Origin: CAZTDD01 sp964612675
Lineage (GTDB): Bacteria; Hinthialibacterota; Hinthialibacteria; Hinthialibacterales; JAKPRU01
Assembly (NCBI GenBank): GCA_964612675.1
Contig: CAZTDD010000098.1
Coordinates: 1-27,450 of the forward strand
Length of the DNA stretch: 27,450 nt
Direction of reading: 5' to 3'
In this document: positions 14,732 to 21,659 of the stretch, one piece after another
Layout: every line of letters starts with the position of its first letter
Position numbering within the stretch: the first letter of the stretch is position 1
The notes under the pieces: generated by a model
Database searches by the model: none
Told to the model about the DNA's origin: nothing
What the model saw: only the letters and a program-made list of their open reading frames with translations
Position numbers and translations under genes: made by a program

Positions 14732-16750
14732 TCAATACAGCGACCACTCTTCCACCGGCGTTGGCAGATGGGCTCGCAGATACTCATGGCGCAGCCGCAT
14801 GAAAGTCTCCATCGTGTTGTACGACTGGATGATTTGATCTCGGCGGCTGTCGCCCCGACGGCCGGTGTGTTGTTCCAGTAGTTCCAGGTCGTCGAGCAAT
14901 ACCCTTTCAATCTGTTCCATCAAGCCCGACACCCTCTCTCGCGAAAACAGACCGTCGAGTCCTTCTCGGACCCGCTTCAAATACTCCTGATGAAACATTG
15001 GATCCATATGAAAGGGACGCGACACCGGGCCGGGTTCCCGGGAAGCGCGCCGAGCGTTTCCGTTCAACGGAAACTCCAACGGCATTTCGACAAACATATG
15101 GTCCGCATCCGTATAACCAAATGTCTTATCGAGGTCCCAAGGCACACACTCCCACCGGTCGATGGGCAGCGGGTTATGGACCAGAAACATGTTGTTGAAG
15201 AAGCCGTCCCAGTTACTCATCAACACACCCGCCACTGAGTAACCCATGACCTCTTCGACCACAAGAAAGCGACGCAGCGCCTCCGCGCGCCGCTCCGGAT
15301 CGTCGGAATTGATCGCTCCGAAGAATTCATACAGATCCTCGACTCCTTCGTCGGTGTTTGTCTGCTTTGAGTAGTTGATTCGTCCTGGAAGGTATGGGTA
15401 TCTATTCGGTTCGTTGTACGCGATTTTGTAGATATTGGCGTTCGGATCGCGGTCGTTGATTTCCAGAAACCGTTCGTTCGGTTGTTGGATCGCGAGGCGT
15501 TGCGTGTGTTGGTTGTTTTCTATGACGCGGAACCAGTCGACACGCGGGGCGAGAACGCCGAAGTCTTTGAAGAGGCCGTGCGCGATATGCTCCACGTGAG
15601 GTGCCTGACCGCCTGACGTGGTACTTCCTCTCGGCACTTCGGGAAGGATATTCAGCGTCCGGTCTCCGCGATATTCCTCGCCTTTCAGGAATTTGAGTTT
15701 CTGACCGCTGCGAGAATCGTAGATACGAGCCCCATCGAACACCAATACATGAGCGGAGTCGACCGGTTTCACCACGGCCGCCGTTATGCCCCTGCTGAAT
15801 TCGGGCAACGTGGATTTTGCCTTGGTACTGAACATCCACAGGATTGGGAGGAGTGTAGGAATTTCATTGTCGTACACGAAATAGGATTCAAAGGGGCGCG
15901 GTTCCGCCGAATGAGGGAGGAGTATCTCGGACCCGTCCTTGAGAGTGACCTTGAAGTTGCATCGTACCAGGGTCTCGGACCTATCGGCGGGAATCGTGCC
16001 CATGAATGTGGCCATTCGCGGGTCCTCGTCTTGGAGAACCATCGGCCGAGTCTTTGTGGTCAGGAGCGTACTTGACGAAGACCTCAGGGTTTCGTAACGC
16101 AATAGAACGGATCGGATCAGTTCAGGACCGTCCAGGAGCACCCGGACTTGGACCTCGTCGGTCGACGTTGGATGCTCCGGAGTAAATTGTACATCGGTAA
16201 TCACGGGCTTAGGCGGAACATCTGCCGTGGAGTTTCTGTGTCCCGGTGTCCCGTCTTTGCCGATCGATGAGCGCCATGCATGAAAATCCTCTGAAGACAG
16301 ATCGGGAGAGATCCGTTCCAAAGAGCTGTTGTATCCATCCGCGCCTCTCGGCCAGGGCGTGAAGTCTTTGTACGTTACGCTGTCCACCACGCGGCCGTCC
16401 TCGGCGACGAGGGTCAATTTCTCGCCCGAGTTGATCAGTTTGCCTTCGTAGGGGCCCATCCTCTCGCGCGCGTGGCGTCGCCAGATATTCGCTTCCATGT
16501 CGCGAGCCAGCACCAAATACTCGCCTGGCTCAATCACTGTGTTGGGCGGGAATGTGTAGGTGATCCCGGCGGTGAAACCATAACCGCTCATATCGATTGG
16601 TGAGGATGTTGGGTTGTGAATCTCGATGAACTCATCCAGATCGTTATCGGGAGGGTTGTAATAGAGTTCATTGATGACCACATCTTCCGCGGCCGATGCC
16701 GTCATGGTCAAAAGTAGCGCGAACGCAAAATACCGCAATCGAGTCAGCAC
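14732..16750 (-). CDS. Secreted lamin-tail-domain/CotH kinase-like protein
   Basis: A 672-residue exported protein. A signal peptide (about 1-20, FAFALLLTMTASAAE) precedes a lamin-tail (LTD) domain at about 22-150 (VVINELYYNPPDNDLDEFIEIHNP, PIDMSGYGF, EPGEYLVLARD). A linker with beta-strand character leads to a CotH-like region from about 320 to 590. CotH features are RGSTTSGGQAP, ERFLEINDRDPNANIYKI, SNWDGFFNNMFLVHN and WECVPWDLDKTFG, whose aspartates and asparagine correspond to the metal and ATP site of the atypical CotH kinases. In Bacillus, CotH phosphorylates spore-coat proteins. LTD-CotH proteins of many other bacteria are secreted and their substrates unknown. The start is GTG 16750, with AGAGGAGAG seven bases upstream. 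A hairpin follows the stop codon. Confidence 0.87.
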   Translation of the reverse strand: MLTRLRYFAFALLLTMTASAAEDVVINELYYNPPDNDLDEFIEIHNPTSSPIDMSGYGFTAGITYTFPPNTVIEPGEYLVLARDMEANIWRRHARERMGPYEGKLINSGEKLTLVAEDGRVVDSVTYKDFTPWPRGADGYNSSLERISPDLSSEDFHAWRSSIGKDGTPGHRNSTADVPPKPVITDVQFTPEHPTSTDEVQVRVLLDGPELIRSVLLRYETLRSSSSTLLTTKTRPMVLQDEDPRMATFMGTIPADRSETLVRCNFKVTLKDGSEILLPHSAEPRPFESYFVYDNEIPTLLPILWMFSTKAKSTLPEFSRGITAAVVKPVDSAHVLVFDGARIYDSRSGQKLKFLKGEEYRGDRTLNILPEVPRGSTTSGGQAPHVEHIAHGLFKDFGVLAPRVDWFRVIENNQHTQRLAIQQPNERFLEINDRDPNANIYKIAYNEPNRYPYLPGRINYSKQTNTDEGVEDLYEFFGAINSDDPERRAEALRRFLVVEEVMGYSVAGVLMSNWDGFFNNMFLVHNPLPIDRWECVPWDLDKTFGYTDADHMFVEMPLEFPLNGNARRASREPGPVSRPFHMDPMFHQEYLKRVREGLDGLFSRERVSGLMEQIERVLLDDLELLEQHTGRRGDSRRDQIIQSYNTMETFMRLRHEYLRAHLPTPVEEWSLY

Positions 16751-16786
16751 GTGTATTCTCTCCTCTAAGGTGGCGTGTTACCTGAA

Positions 16787-16813
16787 TTTATATAACAAAC
16801 GCGTATGTGTCCA
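16787..16813 (-). promoter_or_regulatory. Possible promoter of the CotH gene
   Basis: On the minus strand TGGACA (16808-16813) and TATAAA (16787-16792) are 15 bases apart, about 35 bases before the GTG start. The spacing is short, so this is tentative. Confidence 0.3.
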
Positions 16814-16901
16814 CCTGAATCGCCCCTAATCTGAATGAAAGCGAGACTGACGAACGAAACGGAGCTCGGTCCCCGGGAGGGGCACGCTTGCGTGGCCAGA
16901 G

Positions 16902-16970
16902 GTGATGCCGTTGCAAAAAGTCCGGCGGAATTCTTCCCCCTCTCCCTCTGGGAGAGGGCGGGGTGAGGGA
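16902..16970 (-). repeat. Dispersed palindromic repeat, copy 2 (inverted)
   Basis: Read on the minus strand: CCCTCACCCCGCCCTCTCCC, AGAGGGAGAGGGGGAAGAATTC, then the tail GACTTTTTGCAACGGCATCA. It shares the palindromic head with copies 1 and 3, but its tail is of a second type that also occurs in copy 4. The rest of the 548-base gap 16751-17298 holds copy 3 and no gene that I can support. Confidence 0.75.
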
Positions 16971-17103
16971 TCTTTGCATTTTGCGTTACCCCTCTCTCTG
17001 TATTTAATGAATTCCTGTCATCACAAACACCTTTTGCCTCTGCTTGATTTGCTGTGCCTGGCGAATACACAAGCTAATCATATTGCCCGAATCGAGTGCA
17101 ATG

Positions 17104-17243
17104 ATCGCCCCTCACCCTAACCCTCTCCCGGGGGGAGAGGGAACTTCCGATGCCAACTTTCGCCCTTTCCTAACTTGATGACATTGGATACAGGGGTTGA
17201 CACGGCACTACTCGTACTTCGGCGACTTTTTGCCGCACCGTCA
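17104..17243 (+). repeat. Dispersed palindromic repeat, copy 3
   Basis: The head ATCGCCCCTCACCCTAACCC with the perfect palindrome CCCTCTCCC/GGGAGAGGG (17121-17141 region) and GAACTTCCGATGCC is separated from the tail GGCGACTTTTTGCCGCACCG by about 65 extra bases compared with copy 1. The tail type is the same as in copy 1. Confidence 0.75.
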
Positions 17244-17298
17244 GAGAGCGTGGTCCGCAATACCCGAAAGAGATTGTGAGATGTCTGGAAGGAGTACC

Positions 17299-17970
17299 TT
17301 ACAGGCTGCCGTATCCGGTCGAGTTCAGATAAAAGTCCCCCATGCTCTGGAGGCCGTTTGATGGGCTGTAGAACGGGTTGATTGGCAGATGCAGGGGTGG
17401 CGGATATCTATCCAGCGGAATATACCCATTTTCCATCCGACGAAGCAATTCCCGACCCCCGCGCTGCGAGAGAAGAACCAGCCCGGGAAGCGAAGCCGGT
17501 GAGTACCCCGGGTTGCCCGCTGCCAACTGCCATATATCGGGCGTCGTACGAATTCCGGAACCATCAGCCGTTTTTCGGAACCGGATATCCGATTCATACA
17601 GGAGGCCACGGTACATGACAATTGGGATTTTTCCGCTGTCGAAAGAGCCTGCGAAGAAGACAGGTGTGTTGATTCGCCTTCGATAGTCTCGAGTTGGGGA
17701 GAAATACGAAACCGGGGTCGTCAGTTCCGGGATGATCGATCCTTCCATCACGCTCGGCATGTTATCGCGGCTCGTCCTGGGAACATGTCCGCCGTTGTCA
17801 ATCATGTACATGTTGAGCGCGCTTGCGATGGATCGCATGTCGTATCTCAGGCTGGTTTGAGTGGCTTTGATTTTCGCATTGAGGAAATGGGGGAGGGCGG
17901 CAGCCGCAAGTATGCCGATAATCGCCACGACTATCAACAACTCAATCAACGTGAAGGCTCGCCGGTTCAT
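17299..17970 (-). CDS. Type IV prepilin-like / pseudopilin protein
   Basis: A 223-residue protein starting MNRRAFTLIELLIVVAIIG, the N-terminal methylation signal of type IV pilins and type II secretion pseudopilins. The residue before the cleavage site is alanine, where glycine is usual, and the +5 glutamate is present. The hydrophobic helix (about 6-27) is followed by LNAKIKATQTSLRYDMRSIASALNMYMIDNGG, which is common in prepilin-like proteins of planctomycetes and related phyla. The C-terminal part is rich in proline, glycine and tyrosine (PLDRYPPPLHLPINPFY) and includes the MGDFYLNSTGYGSL end. ATG 17970 is set by an upstream in-frame stop. The ribosome site is poor. No pilus assembly genes are nearby, so it may be substrate or structural protein for machinery encoded elsewhere. 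Confidence 0.9.
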   Translation of the reverse strand: MNRRAFTLIELLIVVAIIGILAAAALPHFLNAKIKATQTSLRYDMRSIASALNMYMIDNGGHVPRTSRDNMPSVMEGSIIPELTTPVSYFSPTRDYRRRINTPVFFAGSFDSGKIPIVMYRGLLYESDIRFRKTADGSGIRTTPDIWQLAAGNPGYSPASLPGLVLLSQRGGRELLRRMENGYIPLDRYPPPLHLPINPFYSPSNGLQSMGDFYLNSTGYGSL

Positions 17971-18006
17971 GATAAAAATCCGCCACAGGCAGATTCACTC
18001 CTCTCC

Positions 18007-18036
18007 TTGAATCCCCCACCAAGTAACTTCTATCAT
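18007..18036 (+). promoter_or_regulatory. Promoter of the candidate small RNA
   Basis: TTGAAT (18007-18012), 18 bases, TATCAT (18031-18036) on the plus strand. The -10 box overlaps the divergent prepilin -10 box almost exactly, so the two would compete for RNA polymerase. Confidence 0.4.
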
Positions 18037-18061
18037 ACCTCGAAAGTGCCACTGAACGCAA
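18032..18061 (-). promoter_or_regulatory. Promoter of the prepilin gene
   Basis: On the minus strand TTGCGT (18056-18061), an 18-base spacer and TATGAT (18032-18037) fit a sigma70 promoter about 60-70 bases before the ATG. Its -10 overlaps the -10 of a divergent promoter on the plus strand. Confidence 0.5.
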
Positions 18062-18160
18062 CGTTTGATTTGAGTTTCTGGTTGCTTCTTGTTTAGCCTT
18101 TTTTCCGGACCGTGAGGAAATGATGAGAGAATTTGAACCGGCCATTTGCCGGCTTTTTTT
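18043..18160 (+). ncRNA. Candidate small RNA ending in an intrinsic terminator
   Basis: The expected start (about 18043) follows the plus-strand promoter. The 3' end is a GC-rich hairpin CCGGC/GCCGG (38-42 and 48-52 of the 181xx block) followed by C and seven T residues (18154-18160). The predicted RNA is about 118 bases with no ORF. It contains CCGGACCGTGAGG, similar to the tail of the dispersed repeat. No protein-coding gene on this strand would need this terminator. Not a known family; inferred from the promoter-terminator pair only. Confidence 0.35.
18138..18160 (+). terminator. Intrinsic terminator with no upstream plus-strand gene
   Basis: CCGGC (18138-18142) pairs with GCCGG (18148-18152) around a five-base loop, followed by CTTTTTTT (18153-18160). 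The nearest gene on the left runs the other way, so it would terminate only an unannotated transcript such as the candidate small RNA. Confidence 0.6.
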
Positions 18161-18583
18161 ATTTCGGGTAGTTTTTGCCCAGAAGCCACTCACACGTAAG
18201 TTGAGTATAATCAGTACCTATTTGCCTGTCATGTTCTGCCTCAACGATATGTCCTTTGGGCTTCGACGGCTTTCGGACACGGATTAGAGCCATGTAACAC
18301 CTTCCCGGTTGCAAATCACGTTCCGAATTGGTATCAGTGAAGTAGGAGGGAGGCTGACTGAACCAGGGCTGACTGAACCAGGTCAGATGCAAAACCCTCT
18401 GGCACGGGCCGCGAGTCGATAGATCCTGTCGGAAACCGGTCGGGTTCTGTGCGATAAATAATTGGTTATGCAGATCTCTTGTTATCAGCATAGTAAGGGT
18501 TTTTGGCAGGGCCGATCCCAGATGTTCGTTGTAATATCCGTATCTTGTACAAAGCAAAATCAGGATTTAGAAGCTCTGAATGC

Positions 18584-18612
18584 TTGACAGAGCAGAGTTT
18601 AAGAGATAGTAT
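18584..18612 (+). promoter_or_regulatory. Strong sigma70 promoter upstream of rpoD
   Basis: A perfect -35 TTGACA (18584-18589), an optimal 17-base spacer and TAGTAT (18607-18612). A start near 18619 leaves a leader of about 257 bases before the rpoD ATG, with several short stems (see finding). This is the best consensus promoter on the plus strand of the window. Confidence 0.75.
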
Positions 18613-18876
18613 ACGAAGCTGATTGCCAATTTGCGCTTAGGTAGGTGCGCCTGTTTAGGGTTCGGTACATAGTAGAGTTACCAGAGCCGCGTCTGAACCG
18701 TAACAGTTGGAGTCCCATCTTCGTAAGACTCATAAAGGCCTGCTGTCAACCGTTGGTTTAAAACTCACAGGCTGACCGGCACGTTTCCAATACAGGTAGC
18801 GCGAACGTATCCGTTACTCCGTTTTAACAATACGTAAAACGCCGAATAGGTGAAACACAAGAGGTGAAGGAAGGAA

Positions 18877-20415
18877 ATGATGGCATCTTCTTTCGTAACA
18901 GAGGATATCGAACTCGATGATAACGTCACGGATGAAATGCTCTCCGAGGAGGATCGTCCGGACGCGGCTGCGTTATACGCTTCCCTGGTTCGCAGCCAAG
19001 AGTCTCTGCCGACTGAGCGGATGGTCGGCCACGATTCCACGCGTGTATATCTGCGCGAGATGGGAGCAGTACCTCTTCTGACTCGTGAGGAAGAGGTGTC
19101 TCTCGCGGTGCGCATCGATACCGGGCGGCAGAGGATCTGCCAGGCGCTGGGAATGTCGGTATTCGCCGTGAAGGAAATCGGCGAGATCGCCAAGCGTGTC
19201 GCAGCGGCTGAAATCAACCCGGATGATGTCTTTCAAACGACCGGCGAAGAAGGCGAAGGTACAGAGCAGGGAATCAAACGGAAGATCCGTTCCCTGCAGC
19301 GAAGGTATAAGGAATTAAAAGACCTGAATGTGCGGTATCGTAAACTCGCTGTCCGGAAAACGGTGAAGCCGGAGACGCTTGAGGCACGTGAGGTCGCTCT
19401 GCGCGATAAGGTCCTTTCGCTCAAACTGGACTTTGAGCGCATCGAAGAGATCGCCCATCGTGTTTATGCGGCTCACCAGCTGGCTGCGGGGCAGACGCAC
19501 CCGGATGATGAGGCGCGTCCGCGTGACGAACTTGCGTTTTCTACGCGCTCGGTTCCCGAAAAACGGGCACCTACCGAGGCCGATATCCAAGCAGTCACCG
19601 CAGAGACCGAAAAGGATCCCAAGACTTCGAGGCGCATCGCGGAACTTATCCGCGAAGGCCAGAGCATCGTTCATGCTGCGAAGGTCGAGATGGTGGAGGC
19701 AAACCTGCGACTCGTCGTCTCCATCGCCAAGAACTATCTGAATCGTGGCCTTCAGCTGTTGGACCTGATTCAGGAAGGCAACTTGGGACTCATGCGGGCG
19801 GTCGAGAAATTCGACTTCCGCCGGGGCTACAAGTTCAGTACGTACGCTACGTGGTGGATTCGTCAGGCAATCACACGTGCCATTGCGGATCAGGCCCGGA
19901 CCATTCGTGTGCCGGTCAATACGATTGAAACGGTCAACCGTATGAACCGTGTGACACAGCGGCTGGTTCAGGAATTCGGTCGGGAACCGACGATTGAGGA
20001 GCTCTCGCAACACATGGATATGCCGTCGGAGAAAGTGGCGATTTTGTCGCGTGTCTCGCAGCGAACCATCTCGCTCGACAGCCCGATCACCGAAGAGGGC
20101 GACACGACGTTCGGCGATCTGATCCAGGATCGGTCCTCGGATTCTCCGGAACGGGTTGCGACCGGTAATATCTTGGGCGGTGAGATCGAAGACGTTCTCC
20201 ACACCCTGACCGAACGTGAGGAGGTTGTTCTTCGTCTGCGGTACGGTCTTGGAGACGGTCAACGGCACAAACTCGAAGAAGTCGGCGAACGATTTGGGAT
20301 CACGCGGGAGCGTGTGCGACAAATCGAAACGAAGGCGATTCGTAAACTCCGTCATCCGCTCCGAGCCAGAAGGCTAAAGGGTTTTCTGGACCGGCTGGTG
20401 GATGACGAGTCCTGA
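18877..20415 (+). CDS. rpoD: Primary sigma factor RpoD (sigma 70)
   Basis: The housekeeping sigma subunit of RNA polymerase, 512 residues. After an acidic N-terminus comes region 1.2 (YLREMGAVPLLTREEEVSLAVRI), then a nonconserved segment, then region 2 from residue 272 (VEANLRLVVSIAKNYLNRG, DLIQEGNLGLMRAVEKFDFR, KFSTYATWWIRQAITRAI), region 3 (RIPVNTIET-type RVPVNTIETVNRM, REPTIEELS) and region 4 (LTEREEVVLRLRYGL, then LEEVGERFGITRERVRQIETKAIRKL). All of these are canonical for primary sigma factors that recognise TTGACA/TATAAT promoters, several of which occur in this window. Two ATG codons are adjacent (18877 and 18880). AAGGA (18871-18875) and GAGGTG (18861-18866) precede them. It has its own strong promoter and terminator and is monocistronic. 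Confidence 0.98.
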   Translation: MMASSFVTEDIELDDNVTDEMLSEEDRPDAAALYASLVRSQESLPTERMVGHDSTRVYLREMGAVPLLTREEEVSLAVRIDTGRQRICQALGMSVFAVKEIGEIAKRVAAAEINPDDVFQTTGEEGEGTEQGIKRKIRSLQRRYKELKDLNVRYRKLAVRKTVKPETLEAREVALRDKVLSLKLDFERIEEIAHRVYAAHQLAAGQTHPDDEARPRDELAFSTRSVPEKRAPTEADIQAVTAETEKDPKTSRRIAELIREGQSIVHAAKVEMVEANLRLVVSIAKNYLNRGLQLLDLIQEGNLGLMRAVEKFDFRRGYKFSTYATWWIRQAITRAIADQARTIRVPVNTIETVNRMNRVTQRLVQEFGREPTIEELSQHMDMPSEKVAILSRVSQRTISLDSPITEEGDTTFGDLIQDRSSDSPERVATGNILGGEIEDVLHTLTEREEVVLRLRYGLGDGQRHKLEEVGERFGITRERVRQIETKAIRKLRHPLRARRLKGFLDRLVDDES

Positions 20416-20448
20416 CATACGTTATCCATCCATCTATAGTCACTTGAC

Positions 20449-20478
20449 AAACGTCCGGGATACTCCCGGACGTTTTTT
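20449..20478 (+). terminator. Intrinsic terminator of rpoD
   Basis: AAACGTCCGGGA (20449-20460) pairs perfectly with TCCCGGACGTTT (20464-20475) around a TAC loop, followed by TTT. It ends rpoD 30-60 bases past its stop and separates it from the glycosyltransferase gene. Confidence 0.95.
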
Positions 20479-20523
20479 ATTGAAGAACACCAGCTTCCAG
20501 CCTGTGATCTACGGGCATACGAT

Positions 20524-21654
20524 ATGATTCGGGTCCTTTTTGTCGCACATAACGGGTATGGATATCCGCACAGCCGGGTCCGCTGCTATCACTTTGCCCG
20601 CGTACTGGCCGAGCAACCCGAGTTTGAAACCCGTGTCCTTTCTTTCCGTGACGACCTTGCTCCACACCTCTCCGAGCAGGATATGTATTTCGGTCTTCGT
20701 GACCGGCACAAAGCTCAGCTGGCGCTCAAATCGATTCCTCATCTCGTGAAAGAACGCCGCTCGCTGATTTACATCCAGAAAGCTCATTTCCACTCGGCGG
20801 CCCCTTTTCTGCTTCACCGGCTGGGAATTTTGCCTCGCTTCATCTTCGACTATGACGATTACGATATCCCGCTTTCCAACTTCTTCGGGCGCGGGATTTG
20901 CAATCGAGTCTTCTTCGGGTCGAACAAATGGGATGAGATTACCTATCGTCACGCGCGTCGGGCGTTGGGGTGTGTGGCCTCCAGCTACCGGCTGGAGGAG
21001 TGGCTGCGGGATTACAATTCGAATGTCGTACGGATACCCACCGGAGTAGACGCAGAGGTGTTTCATCCCGCCACGACGGAACACGAGGAGGTTGTCTACT
21101 TCTGGAACGGGAATGTTTGGGGCGACCCGATCTATCAAAATGTTCAGATGATCCTGAGAGCATTTCGGAAGACACTTGCTGCTGTTCCGAATGCGAAACT
21201 TCTTATTGTCGGAGAAGGGCGTTTGTGGGACACACTGATTGACGAACTTGCTCACCAAAAGGATCTACCTGTCGAGACTCGATATCAGGTCGACCCAAGG
21301 AAGATGCCGGATGTTTTGCGGGAAGCCGATGTTGGACTTTTGCCCATGGTCGAGCAGTCCGACTGGGCTGCCGCGAAAAGCCCTACCAAGATGTTCGAGT
21401 ACCTGGCTTCCGGCCTCGCGGTGGTCGCCAGCGATTTTGGTGAACCTGCGCGGGTGATTGAGCCGGAGACGGATGGATTGCTCATTCGAGACGAAGATGA
21501 GTTTACCGAGGCGATGATTCAAGTAGGGCGAGACGTACCCCTTCGCCGTCGACTAGGCGAGAACGCGAGAAGGAAGGCTGTGGACGAGTATTCTTTGCCG
21601 GTGTTGGGAGAGCGTCTTGCGGAGTTTCTGCGAAAGGTCGCTACTCGACCATGA
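20524..21654 (+). CDS. Glycosyltransferase family 1/4-like (GT-B fold)
   Basis: A 376-residue glycosyltransferase, likely cytosolic or membrane-associated, transferring a sugar from a nucleotide donor to a glycan or protein acceptor. The N-terminal Rossmann half starts MIRVLFVAHNGYGYPHSRVR. The C-terminal half shows PNAKLLIVGEGRLWD and the donor-binding stretch KMFEYLASGLAVVASDFGE (about 285-305). The DYDDYD segment (FIFDYDDYDIPLSN) between the halves is unusual for the family. Its substrate cannot be read from the sequence. The ribosome site is weak (ACGGG). It converges with the DUF115 operon, with five bases between the stop codons, and there is no terminator between them, so transcripts may overlap at their 3' ends. 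Confidence 0.88.
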   Translation: MIRVLFVAHNGYGYPHSRVRCYHFARVLAEQPEFETRVLSFRDDLAPHLSEQDMYFGLRDRHKAQLALKSIPHLVKERRSLIYIQKAHFHSAAPFLLHRLGILPRFIFDYDDYDIPLSNFFGRGICNRVFFGSNKWDEITYRHARRALGCVASSYRLEEWLRDYNSNVVRIPTGVDAEVFHPATTEHEEVVYFWNGNVWGDPIYQNVQMILRAFRKTLAAVPNAKLLIVGEGRLWDTLIDELAHQKDLPVETRYQVDPRKMPDVLREADVGLLPMVEQSDWAAAKSPTKMFEYLASGLAVVASDFGEPARVIEPETDGLLIRDEDEFTEAMIQVGRDVPLRRRLGENARRKAVDEYSLPVLGERLAEFLRKVATRP

Positions 21655-21659
21655 TGCAT

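Noticed and set aside
19315..20355. Minus-strand frame of 346 codons opposite rpoD
   Set aside because: It is antisense to the highly conserved sigma regions and is explained by codon structure of rpoD. No ribosome site or family was seen.
20444..20466. TTGACA promoter box next to the rpoD terminator
   Set aside because: No -10 box follows at a usable distance, and the sequence is part of the terminator stem.
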